A stretch of DNA of 64,000 nt. Origin: Thiodiazotropha sp050291245 (GTDB lineage: Bacteria; Pseudomonadota; Gammaproteobacteria; Chromatiales; Chromatiaceae). The translations under genes and the position numbers were made by a program. The notes below the pieces were generated by a model. The model ran no database searches and had not been told where the DNA came from. It saw only the letters and a program-made list of their open reading frames with translations. This document shows, piece by piece, positions 1 to 7,956 of the stretch. Each line of letters opens with the position of its first letter. Position 1 is the first letter of the stretch. The stretch is from NCBI GenBank assembly GCA_050291245.1, contig JBNKJP010000012.1:62001-126000 (forward strand), read 5' to 3'.

Positions 1-255
1 GGCCTGCGCCATCACCGATTGCCAATCGGCCAACTCCCCATTCACCCCGGAAATGGTGGCATGGGAGGCCATACCGAGAATCCGTTCACGGACTTCCTTG
101 TGAAACCCGTTCATAACTGAGAGCACGACGATCAACGCCACCACACCCAACATGATGCCCAGCATGGAAATCATGGAGATGAACGATATGAAGTGGTTCC
201 TGCGTTTGGCCCGGGTATAGCGCAGGCCCACATACAGCTCAAACGGTTTGAACAT
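1..255 (-). CDS. LolC/LolE-type lipoprotein-releasing ABC permease, N-terminal part
   Basis: Reading the minus strand from an ATG at 255 gives 85 codons that run off the left edge, so only the N-terminus is present. The residues begin MFKPFELYVGLRYTRAK, followed by a hydrophobic segment (about residues 25-48) and SVMNGFHKEVRERILG. This start, with a short cytoplasmic stretch, GLRYTRAKR, one membrane segment and then VMNGF(x)KE(x)R(x)RIL, is the hallmark of the LolC/LolE family. These inner-membrane permeases act with the ATPase LolD to release lipoproteins to LolA. Whether it is LolC, LolE or a fused LolCE-type form cannot be told from 85 residues. The upstream region has no strong Shine-Dalgarno sequence. 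Family is confident; subunit identity is open. Confidence 0.85.
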   Translation of the reverse strand, partial: MFKPFELYVGLRYTRAKRRNHFISFISMISMLGIMLGVVALIVVLSVMNGFHKEVRERILGMASHATISGVNGELADWQSVMAQA

Positions 256-449
256 AGCGAGGCATTAAACCATAGTGTGGTACGACAACCGAATAGACTA
301 TCAGAAAACCCGGGTATTGCGTCTGCACACCCCCCATCGAAAAATTTTTTTGTGGCCTGTATCCGCCTTTCGAATATTCCTGTGTGTCTCAAGACTTGGG
401 AAATAGTAACCCGACGACTAAGTTATATGGGATTAATAAATACTCATGC

Positions 450-479
450 TTACCTATAGTTAGAGAAGAGTGCTATATT
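450..479 (+). promoter_or_regulatory. Possible sigma-70 promoter with extended -10
   Basis: TGC followed directly by TATATT (474-479) matches an extended -10 element. A weak -35-like TTACCT lies 18 nt upstream (450-455). It would place transcription start about 25-30 nt before the small secreted protein at 513. This is a visual match only. Confidence 0.3.
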
Positions 480-512
480 GCTTCTTGAAGAGACAAATTC
501 GGAGTTGCTCAG

Positions 513-806
513 ATGACCTTTCGCTTCTTTACCCTTTCCACCGCCCTGTTCCTGAGCTTCAGCGCCCAGGTCGCCACCGCCGATGTACTGCTGATGGATT
601 CCATCGATTCCTACCCCATCAACAGCGAGGAGGGTGTGTCGCGACCCACGCGTAGTATGACCATGGATCAGGTCGAGAAGCGATTTGGCCAACCCCTCAC
701 CGCCCACCCCAGCGTGGGTGATCCCCCCATCACCCGCTGGGACTACCCCGAATATTCGGTATTTTTCGAATACAACCATGTGCTGACCGCGGTGATGCAC
801 CGCTGA
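513..806 (+). CDS. Small secreted protein with BamE/SmpA-like C-terminal pattern
   Basis: A 97-residue protein. Residues 1-23 form a signal peptide (basic start, hydrophobic core, ATA cleavage site before DVLLMDS). The mature part contains MTMDQVEKRFGQP and then VGDPPITRWDYPEYSVFFEY, ending LTAVMHR. The pattern V..rfG.P followed by PPI.rW.Y..f.V.FE is typical of small periplasmic proteins that resemble the SmpA/OmlA (BamE) fold, in which a helix precedes a short beta sheet. There is no lipobox cysteine, so it is more likely soluble periplasmic than a lipoprotein. CGGAG lies at a usable distance before the ATG. It stands alone with intergenic DNA on both sides. The precise role is unknown. Confidence 0.8.
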   Translation: MTFRFFTLSTALFLSFSAQVATADVLLMDSIDSYPINSEEGVSRPTRSMTMDQVEKRFGQPLTAHPSVGDPPITRWDYPEYSVFFEYNHVLTAVMHR

Positions 807-930
807 AGCGGTGATCCGCGCGCTCAGGGTGTGAATACCCTTTCGCCCCTATTCTTGACAATTTTACTAAGTTATTTATACTGCCCGGCAACCAACCCAC
901 GCCTCCTTGCTCCGATAAGGCGTAGGGGTG

Positions 931-1010
931 AATGGCACTTACCTTATCCGTCATCCCGGCGTATGCCGGGATGACGAAATTCCAGAGCATCGCCTTGAGT
1001 AAGTGCCATT
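931..1010. repeat. REP/MITE-like palindromic element with 12-bp terminal inverted repeats
   Basis: AATGGCACTTAC (931-942) is perfectly complementary to GTAAGTGCCATT (999-1010). Between them lies a perfect 26-bp palindrome (950-975), GTCATCCCGGC / GCCGGGATGAC around GTAT. The 80-bp unit sits between two genes. Related core or end sequences recur at 10289-10360 and 12749-12882. It encodes nothing. This is the form expected of a non-autonomous REP/MITE element; no transposase is in the window. Confidence 0.75.
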
Positions 1011-1058
1011 CGGCTTAGGGGGCCTAATTACAGTCATAGGGACACCAGGTAGTACAAC

Positions 1059-2165
1059 ATGACCGACACAATGACCTCTTCCGCGCTGATGCATTCGATC
1101 ATCCAGCGCATCGCCACCGGCCCGGAACTGAGTAAGGACATCACTCTGGACGAAGCCCGCGAGGGTATGCAGGCGGTGCTACGGGGCGAAATCGATGATG
1201 TTCAGACAGCCATATTCCTCATCGCACTGCGTATGAAACGGGAAACCGATGCAGAAAACAAAGGGGTGCTGGAGGCAATTCTCAAAAATTCCGAAAGCTG
1301 CCAGGCCGATGTGGACGAACTGGTGTCCCTGGTCGACCCCTATGACGGCATGAACCGCAACCTGCCGATCGCGCCGATGATCCCCGCGGTATTGGCCGCT
1401 TGCGGCCTCCCCTGCGTCAGCCATGGCCTGGATGCGGTGGGACCGAAGTTCGGCGTCACCCATCGCCATGTGCTGCAGGCCGCCGGCGTGGATGTGGACA
1501 TCTCCCTGGAGCAGGCCAGATCACGTATCGAGAACCCGCATCTGGGTTGGGCCTATGTGGACCAGAAAACCTTTTGCCCCGGACTGCATGATCTGACCGG
1601 GTTGCGTCAGCGCATCATCAAACGCCAGGTACTCACCACGGTTGAGGTGTTGGCCAAGCCCATCTCCGGGAAGCGTAAAACCCATCTGGTGACCGGCTAT
1701 GTCCACAAGCCCTATCCCGCCAAATACGCCTCCCTGGCGCGTTTTGCGGGTTTCGAGGGGTGTCTGCTGGTGCGCGGTACGGAGGGCGGTGTGATCCCCT
1801 CCCTGAGACAATCCGGGATGGTCTTCCGCTATGACAACGGTGACCAGGAGCAACCGGTGGAGATCAGCCCTGAGTCCCTGTCCATCAAACAGCCGGTGCG
1901 TGCCGTGCCCTTGCCTGAAACGGCGGGCGCGGACTCGGGGGGGGATGAGGTTGCGCGCATCTCGGATGTACGGCAAGCAGCGAAATGGGCGGCGGATACC
2001 GGACTGCGCGCACTGCGGGGCGAGCCCGGTCCGGCCTACGATTCGCTGGTCTATGCCTCAGCCCTGGTGCTGTGGCACGCAGATCGCGACCTTTCCCTGA
2101 CCGATGCCGCGGCACGGGTCAGGCAGGTGCTCGATAGCGGCGAAGCCGCCGATCGCCTCGGATGA
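1059..2165 (+). CDS. TrpD2/YbiB-like anthranilate phosphoribosyltransferase homologue
   Basis: A 368-residue protein of the glycosyltransferase family 3 fold. Residues 1-75 form the helical domain (ITLDEAREGMQAVLRGEIDDVQTAIFLIALRMK), followed by the nucleoside/PRPP-type domain (VDPYDGMNRNLPIAPMIPAVLAACG). In true TrpD the loops are GTGGD and KHGN. Here the equivalent positions read VDPYDG and SHGLDAVGPKFG, so the PRPP and anthranilate signatures are not conserved. That fits the TrpD2/YbiB group, some of whose members bind nucleic acid rather than making phosphoribosyl anthranilate. The protein is longer than YbiB (about 320 residues). It ends 4 nt before the Rieske ferredoxin start, so the two are probably co-transcribed. 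No other trp gene is near, which argues against a tryptophan role. Substrate unknown. Confidence 0.8.
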   Translation: MTDTMTSSALMHSIIQRIATGPELSKDITLDEAREGMQAVLRGEIDDVQTAIFLIALRMKRETDAENKGVLEAILKNSESCQADVDELVSLVDPYDGMNRNLPIAPMIPAVLAACGLPCVSHGLDAVGPKFGVTHRHVLQAAGVDVDISLEQARSRIENPHLGWAYVDQKTFCPGLHDLTGLRQRIIKRQVLTTVEVLAKPISGKRKTHLVTGYVHKPYPAKYASLARFAGFEGCLLVRGTEGGVIPSLRQSGMVFRYDNGDQEQPVEISPESLSIKQPVRAVPLPETAGADSGGDEVARISDVRQAAKWAADTGLRALRGEPGPAYDSLVYASALVLWHADRDLSLTDAAARVRQVLDSGEAADRLG

Positions 2166-2169
2166 TCCT

Positions 2170-2505
2170 ATGACTGAGCACTGGATCGTTGTCGCTCAAC
2201 GGGATGAGATCCCGGACGGCTCCATGAAACGCGTGGAAATTGACGGGCATCGCTACCTGGTGATCCAGAGTGAAGGCCACTGGTATGCGATCGATGATCA
2301 ATGCAGTCATGAGGACATCTCACTCTACCTGGGCTGCGTACACGGTGAGCAGATCAAATGCTCACTGCATGGGAGCCGTTTCAGCTTAAAGACCGGAGCG
2401 CCCCTGGAGGAACCCGCTACCGATCCGATCGGCACCTATCCAATTAAGATTCATGCCAATGAGGTAATGATACGTCTTGAGAAAACGGCACTAGCCCGTT
2501 ATTAG
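2170..2505 (+). CDS. Rieske [2Fe-2S] ferredoxin
   Basis: 111 residues from ATG at 2170. The two cluster-binding boxes are visible: CSHEDI (C-x-H) and CSLHGSRFS (C-x2-H), spaced as in small soluble Rieske proteins of the NirD/BphF type. There is no signal peptide or membrane anchor, so it should be a cytoplasmic electron carrier. An upstream in-frame start at 2104 lies inside the TrpD2-like gene and has no reason to be preferred; ATG 2170 starts MTEHWIVVAQRDEIPDG, the usual N-terminus of the family. It follows the TrpD2-like gene by 4 nt, which suggests a shared transcript. No oxygenase or reductase partner is encoded nearby. Confidence 0.9.
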   Translation: MTEHWIVVAQRDEIPDGSMKRVEIDGHRYLVIQSEGHWYAIDDQCSHEDISLYLGCVHGEQIKCSLHGSRFSLKTGAPLEEPATDPIGTYPIKIHANEVMIRLEKTALARY

Positions 2506-2578
2506 GTGATCCAGATCAACAAACAGTCGCTTCCCCTACTGGCGATACCCGATTAATTCCTATATATTGCGCACCAAG

Positions 2579-2630
2579 TTTAACGGGTCAATACGCTTGA
2601 ATCTGTTAAGCCTCTCAACGGCCCGTTAAA
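2579..2630. repeat. 9-bp inverted repeat downstream of the Rieske gene
   Basis: TTTAACGGG (2579-2587) and CCCGTTAAA (2622-2630) are perfect complements separated by 34 nt. No U-run follows, so it is not a standard terminator. It lies 46 nt before the small ORF at 2676 and could be an operator or an RNA stem. Function not assigned. Confidence 0.35.
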
Positions 2631-2675
2631 GGCATAGCATTTCACCACCATACTAAGTTCCAGGGGAGACAATCG

Positions 2676-2816
2676 GTGAAATATCTGTTCGTGTTGGCGA
2701 TTGCATTCTGTATGACACTCATCTGGCAGACATCAAACATCGCTGAACGAACACCCAACCTTCAAAGTTTTGAGCAGGAACAGGTCATCATCCGCACGCC
2801 ACCCCAGGCAACCTGA
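2676..2816 (+). CDS. 46-residue membrane-anchored or secreted small protein
   Basis: An open frame from GTG (2676) to TGA (2814-2816). The start is preceded by GGGGAG about 8 nt upstream, a good ribosome binding site. The protein begins VKYLFVLAIAFCMTLIWQTS, a positively charged start followed by one hydrophobic segment (residues 3-17), then a polar tail NIAERTPNLQSFEQEQVI ending TPPQAT. This looks like a single-pass anchor or uncleaved signal with a periplasmic tail of about 28 residues. I do not recognise a family. It lies between the Rieske gene and the ccm operon, 423 nt before ccmA. It may be a real small gene or chance; the ribosome binding site and the clean hydrophobic segment favour a gene. 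Confidence 0.5.
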   Translation: MKYLFVLAIAFCMTLIWQTSNIAERTPNLQSFEQEQVIIRTPPQAT

Positions 2817-3239
2817 TTCAGATACCCGTTTTTACCGGATGAAACGTCGCACATCCGGATTCGAATCTCCCGGCGACAGGCCCCTTGGGGCAACCCTCCG
2901 TTCCCTAGCCTCTCCCCAAGTCCGCAACTGCCGGTTCGAGCCGATTGAGCAGTTCATTGCAAAACATGAGAACCCCTTCAAATTTTTGATCCCGATTTAC
3001 CCTTTCGACTGAATCATTCCAGAGATTTTGGGTCAATATTTGGGAATAATTACCCATTTATTGATCGGTATTTCGTGCACAATCTATCCGGTTGTGAATG
3101 GAATTTTAGGTTGTGACCCCGACGCAGGATCGGGTAAGGTTGCAGGGTTTCGGTTAACGGGAACCCGGGAATCTGCCCATGGCCGTAACCGACCCTATTT
3201 TTTGCATCGCCCCTATTCGAGACAAAGACCGACCCAACT
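2817..3239. other. 423-nt intergenic region upstream of ccmA with hairpins
   Basis: No convincing gene. CCGGATG (2835-2841) pairs with CATCCGG (2852-2858) across a 10-nt loop. CTTGGGG (2884-2890) can pair with CCCCAAG (2914-2920). The first half is GC-rich and structured, while 3010-3110 is AT-rich and is the likelier promoter area for the ccm operon. I compared the structured part with common riboswitch cores and found no match I would defend. Confidence 0.4.
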
Positions 3240-3902
3240 GTGACTTCTGTGACCTCAGCTGTACCCGCACCGAAATCCGGTCTGTTCGAAGCACGCGCAC
3301 TCTCCTGCATTCGGGATGATCGCATGCTCTTCGAATCCCTGGATTTCGGCATCAACCCCGGACAGGCCCTGGTGCTTGAGGGCCGCAATGGAAGCGGCAA
3401 AACTTCGCTGTTACGCATCCTGAGCGGTATCCGCCTGCCGGAGTCCGGACAGGTGTTGTGGGATGGCAAGGACGTATTCCGGCTCGGCCCCGAGTTTCAC
3501 GAACACATCGCCTACCTGGGCCATAAAGACGGCTCCAAGCTGGATCTGACCCCGCTGGAGAACCTGCGCATCGCCCAAGGTCTGGGCAAGGTCCGTGAGG
3601 ATATCACTCTGGAGGAGGCCCTGGACCAGGTCGGACTCTTCGGTTTCGAGGATGTACCGACCCGCAACCTGTCCGCCGGACAGCAGCGACGTCTGGCTAT
3701 CGCCCGCCTGCTGGTGACGGATGCCCGACTGTGGATTCTCGACGAACCGTTCACCTCCCTGGACCGCAAAGGCATCGAGCACATGGAGCGTCTGTTCGAG
3801 GGCCATCTCAATCGGGGCGGCATGGCGGCCATGACCACCCACCACAGAATCGGCTTCAGGGAAGAAGTCCAACTGATACGCATAAATCTATCGGAACGAT
3901 GA
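3240..3902 (+). CDS. ccmA: Cytochrome c biogenesis ATP-binding protein CcmA
   Basis: 220 residues from a GTG start. It is the ATPase of the CcmABCD complex, which releases haem-loaded CcmE from CcmC in the inner membrane. The P-loop is GRNGSGKTS (residues 48-56), the ABC signature is LSAGQQRR (144-151) and Walker B is WILDEP (165-170). The signature LSAGQQRRLAIARL is typical of CcmA. An ATG in the first residues is not available, so GTG is the best start. The stop codon overlaps the ccmB ATG (ATGA), so translation is coupled. First gene of a complete ccmABCDEFGHI operon. Confidence 0.97.
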   Translation: MTSVTSAVPAPKSGLFEARALSCIRDDRMLFESLDFGINPGQALVLEGRNGSGKTSLLRILSGIRLPESGQVLWDGKDVFRLGPEFHEHIAYLGHKDGSKLDLTPLENLRIAQGLGKVREDITLEEALDQVGLFGFEDVPTRNLSAGQQRRLAIARLLVTDARLWILDEPFTSLDRKGIEHMERLFEGHLNRGGMAAMTTHHRIGFREEVQLIRINLSER

Positions 3903-4582
3903 GCACTCTCTCCCTAACCAGCGCCTTCAACCTGTTACTGAAGCGGGACCTGGTCCTGGCCTACCGGCGTCGTGCGGAGCTGGTCAACCCGATGCTGTTT
4001 TTCGTCCTGGTCACCGCCATGTTTCCCCTGGGAATCGGTAACGATCCCAAGCTGATCGAGGCCGTGGGTCCCGGGGTGGTGTGGGTGGCCGCCCTGCTCG
4101 CTTCACTGTTGTCCCTCGACAGCATGTTTCGCTCGGACTTCGAGGACGGCACACTGGAGCAATATATGCTCAGTGCGCATCCGATCTCTGTCCTGGTACT
4201 GGCGAAGATCCTCGCCCACTGGCTGGTAACCGGCCTGCCCTTGTTTATCGTGGCACCCCTGCTCGCCGTCCTGCTCAACATACCCGGTGATGCGGTTCCA
4301 ACCCTGATGCTGACCCTGTTGCTGGGCACCCCGGTGCTCAGTCTGATCGGATCGGTGGGGGTTGCCCTGACCGTGGGCCTGCGACGGGGTGGGGTAATCC
4401 TCTCGTTGCTGGTGCTGCCACTCTATGTACCGGTCCTGATCTTCGCCACCGATGCGGTGAAGACCTCGATTGCCGGCATTCCGACTACCGCGCAGATTTC
4501 GATTTTATCCGCAATGCTGGTAGGTTCCCTGGTATTGGCGCCCCTGGCCACTGCCGCTTCCCTGAGAATCAGTTTGAGTTGA
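3899..4582 (+). CDS. ccmB: Haem exporter permease subunit CcmB
   Basis: 227 residues from the ATG that overlaps the ccmA stop. Six hydrophobic segments are visible, the usual CcmB topology. The first cytoplasmic part, LLKRDLVLAYRRRAELVNPMLFF, and the loop FRSDFEDGTLEQYMLS are characteristic of the family. It forms the membrane part of the CcmAB ABC complex. A longer frame opening at 3731 runs inside ccmA and is not needed. ccmC follows after 1 nt. Confidence 0.96.
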   Translation: MSTLSLTSAFNLLLKRDLVLAYRRRAELVNPMLFFVLVTAMFPLGIGNDPKLIEAVGPGVVWVAALLASLLSLDSMFRSDFEDGTLEQYMLSAHPISVLVLAKILAHWLVTGLPLFIVAPLLAVLLNIPGDAVPTLMLTLLLGTPVLSLIGSVGVALTVGLRRGGVILSLLVLPLYVPVLIFATDAVKTSIAGIPTTAQISILSAMLVGSLVLAPLATAASLRISLS

Positions 4583-4583
4583 T

Positions 4584-5330
4584 ATGATCATACGTTTCTT
4601 CCACCAAATGGGTTCCCCCCGCTATTTCTATGGCGTGGCGGGCAAAATGATCCCCTGGTTCATGGTCAGCTTTGTGCTTACCCTGCTCGCGGGGCTTTAC
4701 TACGGCCTGATCGTTGCCCCGGCCGATTACCAGCAGGGCGAGAGCTACCGGATCATGTACATCCACGTACCGGCCGCCTGGATGTCCATGTTTATCTACG
4801 TGGTAATGGCTGTTTGTGGCCTGATCAGCCTGGTCTGGCGGATCAAGATGACCGAGATCCTGATTACCAGCAGCGCCACGGTGGGGGCCTCGTTCACCTT
4901 CCTGGCGCTGGCCACCGGCTCCCTCTGGGGCAAACCCATGTGGGGCACCTGGTGGGTCTGGGATGCGCGCCTGACCTCGGAACTGTTCCTGCTGTTCCTC
5001 TACCTGGGCATCATTGCCCTGCACAGCGCCATCGAAGACAAACGGATCGCCGCTCGGGCGGTGTCGATCCTGGCACTGGTTGGAGTGGTGAACATCCCGA
5101 TCATCCACTACTCGGTAGAGTGGTGGAACACCCTGCATCAAACCGCCTCGGTCACCAAATTCGACAAACCCTCCATGGCCACCTCGATGTTGATCCCCCT
5201 GCTGATCATGGCGATCTCATTTAAACTTTATTATGGCGCCGTGGTCTTAATGCGCGCGCGCGCAGAAATCGTGGAGCGGGAACGCAACAGCCGTTGGGTG
5301 CAGGATCTGGTTCAACAGGGGGCGAAATGA
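4584..5330 (+). CDS. ccmC: Haem lyase/handling protein CcmC
   Basis: 248 residues with six membrane segments. The periplasmic tryptophan-rich WWD motif WGTWWVWDARLT lies at residues 120-131. Histidines in IMYIHVPAAW (H61) and IIHYSVEWW (H175) are at the positions of the two axial haem ligands known for CcmC. The protein loads haem covalently onto CcmE. The end overlaps the ccmD start by 4 nt. Confidence 0.97.
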   Translation: MIIRFFHQMGSPRYFYGVAGKMIPWFMVSFVLTLLAGLYYGLIVAPADYQQGESYRIMYIHVPAAWMSMFIYVVMAVCGLISLVWRIKMTEILITSSATVGASFTFLALATGSLWGKPMWGTWWVWDARLTSELFLLFLYLGIIALHSAIEDKRIAARAVSILALVGVVNIPIIHYSVEWWNTLHQTASVTKFDKPSMATSMLIPLLIMAISFKLYYGAVVLMRARAEIVERERNSRWVQDLVQQGAK

Positions 5331-5494
5331 GGGAGTTTTTCTACATGGGCGGGTATTACCTCTATGTCTGGCCCTCCTTTGCCCTGGCTCTGATCATCCT
5401 GGTGGCCAATATCGTCGCCCCCATGCAGCAACGCAAGCGCGCCTTAACCAACATCGCCCGAAAACTTCGCCGGGCCAGGAAGGAAACGCAATGA
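5327..5494 (+). CDS. ccmD: Haem exporter protein CcmD
   Basis: 55 residues from ATG 5327, which overlaps the ccmC stop (ATGA). It begins MREFFYMGGYYLYVWPSF, has one membrane segment (about residues 15-32) and ends in a strongly basic tail (QRKRALTNIARKLRRARK). Short length, the MGGY..YVW start and the basic tail are the signature of CcmD, the small subunit needed to release holo-CcmE from CcmABC. An in-frame start at 5294 is inside ccmC and was rejected. The stop overlaps the ccmE start. Confidence 0.95.
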   Translation: MREFFYMGGYYLYVWPSFALALIILVANIVAPMQQRKRALTNIARKLRRARKETQ

Positions 5495-5958
5495 ATCCGA
5501 TCCGCAAGAAACGACTCACTCTCATCGGCCTGATGGTCGCCGGCATGGGCGTCGCCACCTGGCTGGCCCTCAATGCCTTTGATGAAAACCTGATGTTCTT
5601 CTTCTCCCCCACGGAGGTGCATGCAGGCAAGGCCCCGGCCGGCCACCCTTTCCGTATCGGCGGCCTGGTAACCAATGGCAGCGTCAAACGCCAGAGCGAC
5701 GGTCTGACCACCGCATTTGATGTCACCGACAATGCGGAGACCGTAACCGTGGAATACACCGGTATCCTCCCGGACCTGTTCCGCGAGGGCCAGGGCATCG
5801 TCGCCATGGGACAGATGAACCCGAACGGGGTGTTCGTCGCCAGCGAGGTACTGGCCAAGCACGATGAAAACTACATGCCGCCGGAGGTCGCGGCATCCCT
5901 GAAGACCGCCCACGAGGAAGGGGTCGACGCCAACCAACCCACCGCGAGCGTACAATGA
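5491..5958 (+). CDS. ccmE: Haem chaperone CcmE
   Basis: 155 residues: a basic start (MNPIRKKRLT), a single anchor segment (10-30) and a periplasmic OB-fold domain. The haem-attaching histidine is H124 in LAKHDENYMP, with Y128 in the usual HxxxY arrangement. GHPFRIGGLV and YTGILPDLFREGQG are standard family motifs. CcmE carries haem from CcmC to CcmF. Overlaps both neighbours by 4 nt. Confidence 0.97.
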   Translation: MNPIRKKRLTLIGLMVAGMGVATWLALNAFDENLMFFFSPTEVHAGKAPAGHPFRIGGLVTNGSVKRQSDGLTTAFDVTDNAETVTVEYTGILPDLFREGQGIVAMGQMNPNGVFVASEVLAKHDENYMPPEVAASLKTAHEEGVDANQPTASVQ

Positions 5959-7949
5959 TTCCGGAACTTGGTCACTTTGCCCTGATCCTGGCGCTCTGCC
6001 TGGCGGTCACCCAATCCATCGTCCCTCTGGTCGGCTCCTACACCCGTAACCCGGTATGGATGGCCTCCGCACGCACCCTTTCCTGGGGACAGTTCGTGTT
6101 TTTGGGACTGGCCATCGTGGTCCTCGCCAACGCCTTTCTGACCAACGATTTCTCGGTGGTTTACGTGGCCCAGCACGGCAATACCCTGCTGCCGGACATC
6201 TACAAAATCTCCGCCGTGTGGGGCGCCCATGAGGGATCCCTTCTGCTGTGGGCCTTTCTGCTCTCCTGCTGGGGGATTGCGATCTCAAGCTTCAGCCGCA
6301 ATCTGCCCCTGGAGATGGTGGCCCGGGTGCTCTCCGTCATGGGCATGATCAGTATCGGCTTTCTGCTGTTCATGCTGATGACCTCCAATCCGTTCGATCG
6401 GACCTTTCCGGTTCCCAGCGAGGGCGGCGAACTCAACCCGATGCTCCAGGATCCCGGTCTGGCGATCCATCCCCCCATGCTCTACATGGGTTATGTGGGC
6501 TTCTCCGTGGCCTTTGCCTTTGCCATCGCGGCCCTCCTGGGCGGTCGCCTGGACGCCTCCTGGGCCCGCTGGTCACGACCCTGGACCACCGTGGCCTGGG
6601 TGTTTCTGACCTTCGGCATCGTGCTGGGCAGCTGGTGGGCCTACTACGAACTCGGCTGGGGCGGCTGGTGGTTCTGGGATCCGGTGGAAAACGCCTCGTT
6701 CATTCCCTGGCTAATCGGCACCGCCCTGATCCACTCCCTGGCGGTTACGGAAAAGCGCGGCGCCTTCAAAAGCTGGACGGTGCTGCTCGCCATAGCGGCC
6801 TTTTCCCTCAGCCTGCTCGGCACCTTCCTGGTCCGTTCCGGGGTACTCACCTCGGTGCACTCCTTCGCCGCCGATCCGGCCCGGGGCATCTTCATCCTGG
6901 TCTTCCTGATGGTGGTGATCGGTGGGTCGCTGATGCTCTACACCTGGCGGGCGCCCTACATTTCCGGGGGCGGCCGGTTTGACCTGATCTCCCGGGAGAC
7001 CTTTCTCCTGGGCAACAATCTGCTGCTCTCCGTATTCGGCGCGCTGGTGCTCCTGGGGACACTGGCGCCGCTGATCTACGACGCCCTGGAACTGGGTAAA
7101 ATCTCCGTGGGATTTCCCTGGTTCAACAAAATGTTTCTCCTGACCACCCCGTTTCTGGCCCTGATGATGGGGGTCGGCACCCTGTCCCGCTGGAAACATG
7201 CGGAACCGTCCGAACTGGTGAAGCGACTGAAGGTCGCCTTCGTGGTCAGCGTGCTGTTCGGCCTGCTCAGCCTGATCCCCATGTTCTCCCAGGGCCAGGT
7301 CCTGGTCGGACTGGGCATGGGGCTGGCCATGTGGGTGGCCAGTTCGCATCTGGTGGTCATCCGGGAACGCCTCAAGCACAAACCCGGATTTGAGGGTTTC
7401 TGGCGGGATTTCAAGACCGGCGGCAGAAGCTTCTACGGCATGATTCTGGCCCATTTCGGGATCGCCATGTTCATCGTCGGAGTCACTCTGGTCAGCCATT
7501 TCGGCCTCGAACACGACGTGCGCATGGGACCGGGTGACGTGAGTGAAATCGCCGGTTATGAATTCACTTTTGAAGGCGTAACCGTAAAACCGGGCCCGAA
7601 CTACAACGCCCACCGGGGACGTTTCAAGGTTGCCAAGGACGGTGAGGTCTTCACCGAGCTGGAACCGGAAAAACGCACCTACTTCGTTCAGACCCGTCCA
7701 ATGACCGAGGCGGCCATCGAGTGGGGACTGACCCGGGATCTCTATGTATCCCTCGGTGAACCCCTTGGGAATGGAGACTGGAGCCTGCGGCTCTACTACA
7801 AACCCTATGTGCGCTGGATCTGGCTGGGTGGCCTGCTGATGGGACTGGGCGGTATTCTGGCCATCACCGACCGGCGCTACCGCACTGCCCGGGTTCGTTC
7901 CGCCGAGCAAGTCAATGCCGCGTCCGCACTGGCCGCATCCGGGAGTTAA
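5955..7949 (+). CDS. ccmF: Cytochrome c haem lyase CcmF
   Basis: 664 residues, a polytopic membrane protein of normal family length. The WWD motif is WGGWWFWDPVEN (residues 235-246). The family sequence VWGAHEGSLLLW (about 89-99) and QDPGLAIHPPMLYMGYV carry conserved histidines. It takes haem from CcmE and, with CcmH/CcmI, joins it to apocytochrome thiols. Starts by overlapping the ccmE stop by 4 nt. Confidence 0.97.
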   Translation: MIPELGHFALILALCLAVTQSIVPLVGSYTRNPVWMASARTLSWGQFVFLGLAIVVLANAFLTNDFSVVYVAQHGNTLLPDIYKISAVWGAHEGSLLLWAFLLSCWGIAISSFSRNLPLEMVARVLSVMGMISIGFLLFMLMTSNPFDRTFPVPSEGGELNPMLQDPGLAIHPPMLYMGYVGFSVAFAFAIAALLGGRLDASWARWSRPWTTVAWVFLTFGIVLGSWWAYYELGWGGWWFWDPVENASFIPWLIGTALIHSLAVTEKRGAFKSWTVLLAIAAFSLSLLGTFLVRSGVLTSVHSFAADPARGIFILVFLMVVIGGSLMLYTWRAPYISGGGRFDLISRETFLLGNNLLLSVFGALVLLGTLAPLIYDALELGKISVGFPWFNKMFLLTTPFLALMMGVGTLSRWKHAEPSELVKRLKVAFVVSVLFGLLSLIPMFSQGQVLVGLGMGLAMWVASSHLVVIRERLKHKPGFEGFWRDFKTGGRSFYGMILAHFGIAMFIVGVTLVSHFGLEHDVRMGPGDVSEIAGYEFTFEGVTVKPGPNYNAHRGRFKVAKDGEVFTELEPEKRTYFVQTRPMTEAAIEWGLTRDLYVSLGEPLGNGDWSLRLYYKPYVRWIWLGGLLMGLGGILAITDRRYRTARVRSAEQVNAASALAASGS

Positions 7950-7956
7950 TCAAGCG

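Noticed and set aside
2835..2925. Possible riboswitch in the ccmA leader
   Set aside because: Compared by eye with SAM, c-di-GMP, fluoride, TPP and guanidine cores; none fits. Kept only as a structured leader.
2852..2950. Two TTCGA-type loops resembling tRNA T arms (near 2860 and 2934)
   Set aside because: The flanking stems do not pair and no anticodon arm or acceptor stem can be built.
6711..7910. 399-residue minus-strand frame opposite ccmF
   Set aside because: Shadow of ccmF; rich in His, Gln and Gly as expected from reversed hydrophobic codons.
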